Both the position numbers and the translations under genes were made by a program. From Porodaedalea pini (lineage: Eukaryota > Basidiomycota > Agaricomycetes > Hymenochaetales > Hymenochaetaceae): a stretch of DNA of 64,000 nt. The stretch is from assembly GCA_002794775.1 (NCBI GenBank), contig NBAY01000035.1:419898-483897 (forward strand). The letters run 5' to 3'. Shown piece by piece: positions 1-8,389 of this stretch. Under the pieces are notes generated by a model. That model was not told the DNA's origin, searched no databases, and saw nothing but the letters and a program-made list of their open reading frames with translations. Position 1 is the first letter of the stretch; each line of letters starts with the position of its first letter.

Positions 1-2847
1 GTCCGATTGGCGATGGTTCACGAAGAGCCTAAGATACTGTTCGAGCTCTTGGTTAACGCGTTCTGTCTGACCATCTGTCTGTGGGTGATACGCCGTCGAC
101 GGGTTGCCTTCGATGTGTAGGAGTTTGTACAGCTCCTTCATCATTGATGCGTCAAACTGTGTGCCTCGGTCATGGATGATCTTCTTCGGCAAGCCGTGAA
201 GGCGGAAGACTTGGTCTCGGTACAGCTGGGCCATGCCTTCTGCCAACAGCCTTGTCGTTGTCGGGATCGCGTGCATTTGTTTCGAGAACCTGTCGACGAA
301 GACACAGATTGCGTTGTGCCCTTTGGAGTCTGGGAGTTCTCCGATGAGGTCGACCGTGACGATTTCCCATGGGCCTTCCGGGATCGTGTTCGGGTGAAGT
401 GGCCTTGATCTCGATGTTCTCAGAGCCTTCGTCCGCTGGCAACGGTCGCATCCTCGGACGTATGCTCGAACGTCGGAGAACATCGACGCCCACCAGAAGT
501 CTCGACGTACCAGTTCGACCGTTTTTGACGATCCGGGATGTCCTGCCAGGGTCGAGTCGTGGCATTCCCGTAAAACTGCTTCCTTCATCGTCGACGGCAC
601 GTACACCTTGCCTTTCATCCGCCACAGCCCGTCGGCCTTCGTCATTCCTGTTGGTCTTTCCAACTCGTCCTGCGCCCTCTGCGCTTCACCCACTCGTTCC
701 AACACTTCCTCACGCGACGTCCTCACCACTCCACGGTTCAGCCACTTGTCCTTGATGAACACGACGTCATCGTTGTCATCCTTTCCCTCATCGTAGCCTG
801 CTTTGCGTGACAGTAGGTCCGCCTTGCCCATCGTCTTCCCCGACTTGTGCTCGAGGTGGAAGTCGAATTCCTCGAGTTCTGTCCGCCAGCGAGCTTGTCG
901 ATAGCTCAGTTTCTGTGCCGACCTGAAGTAGGTGAGGTTGGCATGGTCGGACCAGATCTCGATCTTGTGGCGAGCGCCCAGGAGGTATTGACGCCATTCC
1001 TTGAGTGCCGAGACGATTGCGAGCATTTCCTTGTCGTAGATCTCGTAGTTTCATTCGGCCGGTAGGAGCGCTTCTGACCTATAGGCGATTATCCTCCACT
1101 TGCTTTCCTGTTTCTGCAATAGCACGCCTCCGAGTGCGAAGTTCGACGAGTCCGCCTCAACGCGGAAAGGGCCCTCGTCGTTGGCGATGGCCAGGACTGG
1201 AGGTGAGCAGAGACGTCGTCTCAGCTCCTCGAACGCCTCCTGCTGTTCGGTCTCCCATGCCCAGTCCTTCTTGCCCGTCAGTGACGTCAGCGGATGGACC
1301 ACCTTGCTGTAGTCCTTGATGAACCGTCGTAGCCAATTACCCATGCCGAGGAACTGTTGTAGCTCCTTGAGGTTTCGTGGGACTGGCCAGTTTGCAATCG
1401 CCTCCGTCTTTGCCGGGTCCGCCTTGATCTCGCCGTTGCCGATGATGTGACCGAGATACTTAACGACCTTGGCATCGAATTCGCACTTTTCCGGTTTCAA
1501 GTACAGGCCGTTTTCCCGGAGGATCTGAAGTACGCGCCTCGACGTGTCGATGTGCTCCTCAATGGTTTCTGAGAGGATCAGTATGTCGTCGAGGTATACG
1601 ATGATCAAGTTTGCGTAGATCAGTTCTTTGAAGATGTGGTTGACGAACGCTTGGAACGTCGCCGGCGCATTACAAAGGCCGAAAAACATGACTGTTGGCT
1701 CGAAGAGGCCCATGTTCGTGCGAAATGCTGCCTTCCACTCGTCGCCTTCGCGGATCCGGACGTTGTAGTACCCCCAGCGAAGGTCAAGCTTAGTGATGTA
1801 CTTCGCCTTCTTGACCTTATCAACAAGTTCGTCGATGAGAGGGAGGGGGTACTTATTCTTGATCGTGCCGTCGTTGAGTTTGCGGTAATCCTGGATCGGG
1901 CGTAGCGATTTGTCGGCCTTCTTTATGAAGAAGAAAGGCGACGCCATGGGTGATATCGACCGTCGGATGCGACCTGACTTTAGATTTTCATCGAGGAAGT
2001 CCTTGAGCGACTGCTGCTCAGTCGGCGTGAGCGGGTAGATCTTACAGTCGCTTGGTTTGAAGTCGGGCTTCAAGTCGATGACGTGGTCCCAGGGGCGATG
2101 TTCTGGTAGCTTTTCAAAACCTTTTTCGCTAAACACATCGGCGTAGTCGTTGAGGTATGCGGGCCAGGACGTCTTGTCCATTCGCATCTCTCTCACCCCC
2201 TTCGTTTCTTCCACTGCTCTCCACACCTTCCGCATGCCTTCCTCCACATTCCTCTCTACCACACATTCACTCGGGCAACGTGTAAAGTCGAGTATTCCCG
2301 TTTTCCAGTCGACTTCCGGGTTGTGTCGACGAAGCCAGTCATATCCTAGAAAGATGTTGGACGATGCCAGTGAGGTCACCGCCAGGACGATCTGTTCTTT
2401 ATGGTGACCGATCGTAAGTTCGACGTCGACGTACTCCTCGATCAATCCGGCTTCGTTGTGTGTGCCGTCGGCGTTGAGTACCGCAAGGGGTCGAATATAA
2501 CGCTTCGTCTCCAGTCCGTACCGTTCGACGAACCTTACATCAATGCACGATCCTGTACATCCCGAATCTACGAGTGCGTGTGCGTCCACCTCCCTCACTT
2601 CACCTTCCATTCTGTGTCCGACGTTCAGGAGAAGGTCCAGCTGGCGTCCGCCAGTTCCTCTCATGAATAGCTGCTCATATCCCTCCCTTTCTTTCACACC
2701 GGTAGAGACTTCGTAATCGGGAAAACCATCAACGTCGTTCGCATCTACGTATTGTACAAACGGTTGGTTATATTTTAGCGGATCCGGATTCGAAGTCTCT
2801 TGTTCTTCTTGGTCAGTCGCCCCGATGGTTACGCCTGACCACTCGCA
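1..2847 (-). CDS. Pol polyprotein of copy 1 (partial; one in-frame TGA)
   Basis: This polyprotein makes and integrates the element cDNA. It has no ATG of its own near its start. The frame is entered by -1 slippage at 2847-2853. In order it shows a retropepsin with DSG in HALVDSGCTG, an RT with the catalytic motif YLDDILI, an RNase H starting in EADSSNFALGG, an integrase zinc finger (HPG ... CDRCQR) and an integrase core with VDLIGELPDS and HDRGTQFDAS followed by the ERVNQEL glutamate. The frame was followed to base 1 and is open except for TGA at 1053-1051, between PAE and NYEIYDKEM in RNase H. Related proteins usually have Arg there, so a CGA-to-TGA change at a CpG explains it. The same TGA is present in copies 2 and 3. 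Confidence 0.88.
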
Positions 2848-3911
2848 AAACCCTGCGAGTCGACGACCTCTTCGTCATTATCTCCTTCCTCCACATAGTC
2901 CTCCACCGTCGACCTCCGAGTGTCTACGACTTCCTCGAAGGCCGATTCCTTCATCGCGCCGAGCTCGTCCGCGAGGATGCGGCGTTCGCCTGGTGCCATT
3001 AGTTCCAGCATGCGCTGGATGATCGGCTTCCCCTGCGGGCACTTGTCCTTGAAATGGCCCAGCCCGCCGCAGATCCAGCACGCGCGTCGTCGTTGCGCCT
3101 CATTCATTGAGACGTCCATCGGTTGACCAGCGCCTCCAAAGGTGACGCCGGTCGCGTCGCGTCTGTCGACGTGAGGGGCCGCTACCTGACGGCGAGCCGG
3201 GGGTCCTTGTTGTTGTTGCGGGCGAGGCTGAGGTATGAACGGGCGACCTCGTTGGATTGCGCGGATCTGTTGTTCGCCTCGATCGATCTCGATGGCCTTG
3301 TTCTTCCAGTCCTCGTACTTCGTCGGAACCGGCGTTGATCTCAGGACTCCACGCACTACTTCGATATTCATGGCGCGTTTGAGACGATCACAGATGATGC
3401 CGTTGTCCTTCAGTTCCGCACGTTTGATGATGACGTCGAGCTGTTGGAAGAACTTGTCTGCGGTGAGGTCCTTCTGAACCTTCTCCCGGAATTCCTTCAG
3501 CGCCGCCTCCTTGCGATTCGGGTCGTCGAATGAGGCGTCGAGTCGTTCCTGGAATCTCTCCCAGCTGTCGGTGAATGTGACAATTCCCGACATTGTCGAC
3601 TCCTCGACGTAGTTCTGCGCCCACGTCGCCGCATTACCACCCTTCAGGTAAGAGAGAGCTACATAAATTCTACTCTCCGACGTAGGGTATCGGTTCGGGT
3701 TCGCGGATACAAAAAGAAGGACTTCTCGTCTGAAGTCGAGGTAGTCGTCGCCACCAGTGAACTCACGTGGTCGGGCGACGTCTATGTTGGGGGTCGGGGG
3801 GTTAGTGGCCGCGACCGGTGCTGGGGCGTTGTTCGCCTGATGGGTGAAGGCACTCGCAACGATGGCCGCGATCTGTGCCATTTGCTGTTGGCTAAAACCT
3901 TCTGTTGACAT
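2829..3911 (-). CDS. Gag polyprotein of Ty3/gypsy copy 1
   Basis: A 360-aa structural protein that would form the particle and package element RNA. Near residue 280 it has one CCHC zinc knuckle (CWICGGLGHFKDKCP, C-X2-C-X4-H-X4-C). A Gln/Pro/Arg-rich basic stretch precedes it and an acidic C-terminus follows. The ATG at 3911 is the first AUG in the inferred transcript. The same frame stays open upstream to a stop at 4272-4274 (about 120 codons), and that stretch is conserved in copy 2 (DIWWSEIRRGWY against DIWWSDIRHSWY). The functional Gag may therefore start upstream at a non-AUG codon. The stop is TAA at 2829-2831. A -1 slippery heptamer lies 15 nt before it. Confidence 0.9.
   Translation of the reverse strand: MSTEGFSQQQMAQIAAIVASAFTHQANNAPAPVAATNPPTPNIDVARPREFTGGDDYLDFRREVLLFVSANPNRYPTSESRIYVALSYLKGGNAATWAQNYVEESTMSGIVTFTDSWERFQERLDASFDDPNRKEAALKEFREKVQKDLTADKFFQQLDVIIKRAELKDNGIICDRLKRAMNIEVVRGVLRSTPVPTKYEDWKNKAIEIDRGEQQIRAIQRGRPFIPQPRPQQQQGPPARRQVAAPHVDRRDATGVTFGGAGQPMDVSMNEAQRRRACWICGGLGHFKDKCPQGKPIIQRMLELMAPGERRILADELGAMKESAFEEVVDTRRSTVEDYVEEGDNDEEVVDSQGFASGQA
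2847..2853 (-). other. Candidate -1 frameshift heptamer at the gag-pol junction
   Basis: On the minus strand, in gag frame, the sequence is G GGT TTT, which fits X XXY YYZ. Slipping back by one base gives GGG TTT, and the next codon TGC opens exactly the pol frame, which then stays open into the protease. Copies 2 and 3 have G GAT TTT at the same place. Confidence 0.65.
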
Positions 3912-4609
3912 CGCGGGTTCGGGTGCGGGTGTCGAAGGTTCTGGAGGAGTTGGCGGTGAGGGGTCTCTGTTGGTTTCGCGGTAAGGACCCGGGGTCGGTG
4001 GTAGGTTGATCGTAGACGTTGACGGTGCAGGTGACGACGGAGCGGCTGGGGGCCACCTTGCTCTCCTCCCTCGTTCGTCTGATGAATACCAGCCGCGCCG
4101 GATTTCACTCCACCAGATGTCGTGAGTGACACCGCTATTATTGGTCGCGACGTAACCTGGTCGGTCTGGATCCCAACGGGCTGAAGCAGGAAGGGCCCGT
4201 TGCTGTTCGTCGGTGAGATCTATCTTGACGTCGGCGGAGGAACAGGGATCGGTTGTGCGTTCGATCCGGGGTTACGCCAACGTTGAGCGGGTTCGTCAGC
4301 GAAGTTGATGACGAGGCGGTAGGATCCGAGCAAGATTACAAACGAGATTGTCGTCGAGGTTTGAACTCGTCTTGTTACCCACGTCCACGTTAGGTGCGCG
4401 CTCCACCAGAGGCTAACTCGTAAAGCCAGGGTCGGGAAATGTCGGTTGATATGATTATGTAATACACGAACGTCCGAAAACGTTCGGGCAGGGTTGAGGG
4501 TTGTCGTTTAGGGGGTTTACACGTCAAGTCCGTCGAGGGGAGCGCTCCTCTAGACTGAGTGAAGGCGAGTCGACAGCGACGACGTACGCTGGGGATGAGC
4601 CTGGGTGAG
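3912..4609 (-). other. AUG-free leader of copy 1 with conserved open frames
   Basis: From the inferred transcription start at 4828 to the gag ATG at 3911, about 917 nt, I find no ATG on the sense strand. Two overlapping open stretches in different frames are conserved with copy 2: one contains INFADEPAQRW (about 4240-4310) and the other contains DIWWSEIRRGWY (continuous with gag). This could be a non-AUG-initiated Gag extension, or it could include an intron or a frame change that I cannot resolve. Confidence 0.5.
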
Positions 4610-4620
4610 GTTCTGCTTTT
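4610..4620 (-). other. Self-complementary primer binding site (Tf1/sushi type)
   Basis: One base inside the 5' LTR the minus strand reads AAAAGCAGAAC. This is perfectly complementary over 11 nt to GTTCTGCTTTT at the inferred 5' end of the same transcript (4828-4818). In Tf1/sushi-group elements the mRNA 5' end folds back and primes reverse transcription in place of a tRNA, and this geometry matches that mechanism. Confidence 0.8.
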
Positions 4621-4621
4621 A

Positions 4622-5035
4622 TGTTAGGCGGAAGTCCGGGAGACGACTCGGACTGGGCAGGCCTCGGCTGACTGTTGTCTGGGACGTGCTATACTCGAGC
4701 GGGAACTCGGGACACGCTGTACTCAGGCTAGGTCGTCGCAGAGGTAGGAGGATTAATACAAGTCTAAACTAATACAAGGGGGATGAGTCTCACCTAGGTC
4801 GTCGCAGAGGTAGGAGGAAAAGCAGAACAAGGAGTTCATGCGATTCCTGAGACCTTATATAGCGACGACCGTGAGACTATATTACCTAACATTACATAAC
4901 GAGTGGGAATGGAACGAATGAAGGTAGTGTGGGAATGATTGTGTAAGATGGGTAAATATAATGAAAAGGACGAATATAATAAAGGAAATGGTAAAAGGGA
5001 AATAAAAGGAAAAGGTGAAAGTTCAGGTTCTAACA
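4622..5035 (-). repeat. 5' LTR of copy 1 (414 bp)
   Basis: Begins TGTTAG and ends CTAACA, the terminal inverted repeat shared with the other family LTRs. On the minus strand it has a TATA box (4861 to 4853, TATATAAGG) and, 33 nt downstream, the sequence GTTCTGCTTTT that matches the primer binding site and so probably marks the start of R. The R-U5 part contains an internal repeated block built around a CCTCYTACCTC motif. Confidence 0.93.
4818..4861 (-). promoter_or_regulatory. LTR core promoter: TATA box and inferred transcription start
   Basis: On the minus strand TATATAAGG occupies 4861-4853. The inferred first transcribed base is G at 4828, which starts GTTCTGCTTTT (4828-4818). The spacing of 33 nt is normal for a TATA-driven start. 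The start is inferred from complementarity to the PBS, not measured. Confidence 0.7.
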
Positions 5036-5114
5036 CATTCCAGACAACATCCTGTTAAGCACAGGGACCAGCTGTCCATTCCGAGGACAATCCCGCTCTG
5101 AGAAGTCGCACTAG
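5036..5114. other. Short unassigned segment between two elements
   Basis: 79 bp between the LTR end of copy 1 and the possible LTR start of copy 2. It could be host DNA or part of a variant U3. I see no gene or recognised repeat. Confidence 0.4.
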
Positions 5115-5658
5115 TGTTAGCACATCTCCATGTCTTCTGACACAGCCACCGACAATCCCCCACACATCTTGAGCGCTCCGTCGGTGCTATGCTTTGAACG
5201 CTTCCCTACTAGCACACTCTCCCAATTCTGTTACTCCTGACACACCGGAACGCACGCAACTCAAATCCTTCAATCCGGAACCCACAGAACTCAACCAGAA
5301 CGAGGGCATTGACCCACTAGACACGTCTCCCTTGAACTCAATCATCTGATTCCCTTTTACTAACAACCGGAACTCAGTATTTTCAACAGTTGTTGCTATA
5401 AGAGGTCTCAGGAATCACATGAACTCCTTGTTCTGCTTTTCCTCTTACCTCCACGACGACCTAGGTGAGACTCATCCCCCTTGTATTAGTCTAGACTTGT
5501 ATTAATCCTCTTACCTCCACAATGACCTAGTCTGAGTAAACCAGCCACCTGAACTTCGTGTTCGAGATACGGCCCATCCCAGACAATGTCACCGTCACCG
5601 TCAGGTGCCACACGTTGAGGTTGCCTAGTCTGAGTTCCACCCAGACTTCTGCCTAACA
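5115..5658 (+). repeat. 5' LTR of copy 2 (left boundary uncertain, unusual U3)
   Basis: The right end is secure: CTAACA ends at 5658, followed by T and the PBS. A TATA-like CTATAAG lies at 5396-5402, and GTTCTGCTTTT lies at 5430-5440. Upstream of about 5385 the sequence no longer resembles the U3 of the 3' LTR (17365-17550). A TGTTAG at 5115 would give a 544-bp LTR with a different U3, which could mean recombination between LTR variants. The alternative is a truncated LTR next to unrelated DNA. Confidence 0.5.
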
Positions 5659-5659
5659 T

Positions 5660-5670
5660 AAAAGCAGAAC
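5660..5670 (+). other. Self-priming PBS of copy 2
   Basis: AAAAGCAGAAC sits one base after the LTR end. It is perfectly complementary to GTTCTGCTTTT at 5430-5440 and at 17584-17594, with the same arrangement as copies 1 and 3. Confidence 0.75.
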
Positions 5671-6201
5671 CCCACCCAGGCTCATCCCCAGCATATGTTG
5701 TTGCTGTTGACTCGCCTTCACTCAGTCTAGAGGAGTGCTCCCCTCAATGGGCTTGGCATGTAAACCCCCTAAACGACAACCCTCAACCCTGCCTGGATGG
5801 TTTCAGATGTTTGTGTATTACATAAAACTTTCCAACCAACTTTTCCCGACCCTTACCACATTTGGACACCAACTTGACCTTGGACAGGTTGATGTCTCAA
5901 TTGGGAAACCCTCTCCCACCCTGGCACTCTGAATTAGCTTCTGGTGGAGCACACATCTGACGTGGACATGGATAACCAGATGAGTACAAGCATCTACAGC
6001 AATATTGTTTGTGATCTCACTCGGCTCCTACTGCCTTGTCATCAACTTCGCTGATGAACCCATTCAACGTTGGCATAATCCCAGATCAAACGAACAACCG
6101 ATCCCTGTTCCTCCGCCACCGTCGAGATAGATATCACTGAGGAACAGCATTGGGCTCTCCCTGCATCAGCACGTTGGGACCCAGAATGACCAGGATACGT
6201 C

Positions 6202-7503
6202 ATGACCAACAATAGCGATGTTGCATACGACATCTGGTGGAGTGATATCCGGCACAGCTGGTATTTGACGAATGAAGAAGAAAGGAGAGCTAGGTGGCCC
6301 CCAGCTGTTCCATTGTCGCCCACACTGTCAATGTCTACCGTCACCTTACCACCAGTCCCAGGTCCTTACCATGAGACCTGTAGGGATCCATCACCACCAA
6401 CCTCCCCTGAACCTTTGACGCCTACACCCAAACCAGTGATGTCAACAGGAGGTTTCAGCCAACAACAGCTGGAACAAATCATGGCCATTGTCACAGATGC
6501 TTTCACCCACCAAGCGACACACACCCCTGCCACTCAAGGCCCCTCAATTGATATTGCCTGACCGTGCGAATTTGCTGGTGGCAACGACTACCTCAACTTC
6601 AGATGTGAAGTCACTCTCTTTGTCTCGGTGAACCCCATGAAGTACCCCTTGTCGTTGAGCAAGATCTACCTCACCCTCTCATACCTCAAGGGTGGCAATG
6701 CATTGATGTGGGCACAGAACTACATCGAGGAATTCACAATGAATGGTGTCGTGAGTTTCACGGACAGCTGGACCAGGTTCCAGGAATGGCTGGACGCCTT
6801 GTTCAATGATCCAAATTGGAAAGAGAAAGCCTTGGCGCTCTTCTGAACCCAAGTCCAGAAGGACCTCTCTGCTGATGAGTTCTTCCAGAAGCTCAACATG
6901 ATCATCATGATAGCAGGTTTGATGGACAATGCCATCATCTGCAACTGCCTGAAGCGTGCGATGAACATCAAGGTGGTCCATGGAGTGTTGAGGTCGATGC
7001 CAGTCCCAATGACGTACGATGACTGGAAGAAGAAGGCAATTGAGATCGATCATGGTGAACAACAGATCCGAGCTATCCAACGAGGTTGTGCATTTCTGCC
7101 CCCACCACACCTGCAGCAGCAGCAGGCACTGCCTCCTCGCCGTCTGACCGCAGCCCCCCACGTCAACAAGCGTGATGCGACTGGAGTCACCTTTGGAGGC
7201 GCAGGGCAGCCGATGGACGTCTCAATGAACGAGGCACAACAATGATGGGCATGCTGGATCTGTGGCCAGCTGGGTCACTTTAAGGATAAGTGCCCACAGG
7301 GGAAGGCGATCGTGCAGCACATGCTGCAGATGATGGCGCCTGGTGAGCGTCACCTCCTTGCTGACAAACTGGGCATGATGAAAGAATCAGCCTTCAAGAA
7401 AGTCATAGACACTCAGAGGATGATGGTGGAGGACTATGTGGAGGAAGAAGGTGATGACGAAGAGGTCGTCGACTCACAGGATTTTGCGAGTGGTCAGGCA
7501 TAG
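6202..7503 (+). pseudogene. Decayed gag of copy 2
   Basis: Collinear with the gag of copy 1 but broken by nonsense codons near 6559, 6844 and 7243. These split it into recognisable pieces (GFSQQQLEQI start, CWICGQLGHFKDKCP zinc knuckle near 7250-7295, acidic C-terminus). The piece from 6202 has an ATG upstream of the position matching the copy 1 gag start and encodes the DIWWSD segment. This supports a longer Gag N-terminus in the family. The end carries G GAT TTT (7479-7485), a plausible -1 slippery heptamer, 15 nt before the stop. Confidence 0.85.
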
Positions 7504-7943
7504 CCATCAGGGCAACTGACCGAGAAGAACAAGGGACTTCAGATTCAGACTCGATAAAATATAGTCAACTGTCTGTACAATACCTAGATGCAAATGACGC
7601 TGATGACTTTTCCGATTATGAAGTTCCCACTGGTGTGAATGAGGATAGCGAGTATGAGCAGCTGTTTGTGAGGGGAACTGGCAGACGCCAGCTGGACCTC
7701 CTCTTGAACATCAGACACAGTGTGGAGGGTGAAGTGAGAGGGGTGGATGCACATGCCCTCATGGACTTGGGGTGTATGGGATCATGCATCAATGTAAGGT
7801 TTGTCAAATGATACAGGCTAGAGACCAGGTGCTACATCAGACCCCTCACAGTGCTCAATGCAGACAGCATGCATAATGAGGCTAGCTTGATCGAGAAATA
7901 CGTCGACATCAAGCTCATGATTGGACACCATAAGGAAAGAATC
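7485..7943 (+). pseudogene. Pol of copy 2, 5' part (protease), cut by the nested insertion
   Basis: The pol frame entered by -1 slippage at 7479-7485 is open through the protease region. The active site reads MDLGCMGS where copy 1 has VDSGCTGS, so Ser of the D-S/T-G triad is lost. A TGA follows near 7809. The frame is interrupted at 7943/7944 by the nested element and resumes at 14230. Bases 7939-7943 (gaatc) are the left target duplication. Confidence 0.85.
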
Positions 7944-8359
7944 TGTTAGGTGGGAGTCCGGGAGACAACTCAGACTGGGCAGGCCTCGACTGACTATCGT
8001 CTGGGACGTGCTATACTCGAGCGGGGACTCAGGACATGCTATGCTCAGGCTAGGTCATCGTGGAGGTAAGAGGATTAATACAAGTCTAAACTAATACAAG
8101 GGGGACAAGTCTCACCTAGGTCGTCGCGGAGGTAAGAGGAAAAGCAGAACAAGGAGTTCATGTGATTCCTGAGACCTTATATAGCAATGACCATGAGACT
8201 ATATTACCTAATGTTACATAAATGAACGGAATAGAACGAATGAAGGTCATGTGAAGGGGTGGTGGGAAATGATTGAAAAGACAATTAAATATGGTGAAAA
8301 GGAGCAATTAAAAGAAAAGAAGTGATAAAAGGGGAAATAAAAGAGTTCGAGTCCTAACA
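7944..8359 (-). repeat. 3' LTR of nested copy 3 (416 bp)
   Basis: TGTTAG to CTAACA, same length as its partner at 13809-14224. On its right lies the minus-strand polypurine tract (8360-8374, GGGGAGGG on the sense strand), which fixes it as the 3' LTR. Confidence 0.95.
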
Positions 8360-8389
8360 TTACCCTCCCCTCAAGGTTGGGCGTCCCAA

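Larger units (their letters stand above)
1..5035 (-). mobile_element. Ty3/gypsy chromovirus-type LTR retrotransposon, copy 1 (3' part outside window)
   Basis: Read on the minus strand the order is 5' LTR (4622-5035), primer binding site, long leader, gag and pol (protease, RT, RNase H, integrase), with the integrase running off the left edge. Two related copies lie in the same window (5115-17812 and 7944-14224), and they show the missing C-terminal chromodomain and polypurine tract. This copy is CpG-rich, and its pol frame is open except for one TGA at 1051-1053, so it is the youngest-looking of the three. The right flank starts at 5036 (cattc). The matching target duplication would lie outside the window. 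Confidence 0.95.

Noticed and set aside
170..625. A 151-codon minus-strand open frame in the integrase region of copy 1
   Set aside because: It overlaps the real pol frame, which encodes the zinc finger and catalytic motifs. The equivalent frame in copy 3 is also a shadow.
3782..4132. A 116-codon minus-strand open frame upstream of gag
   Set aside because: It starts at GTG. The conserved peptide shared with copy 2 lies in a different frame, continuous with gag, so this one is a shadow.
4836..5036. Open frame inside the LTR of copy 1
   Set aside because: It is A/T-rich LTR sequence with TATA and U3 features and is not conserved as protein.
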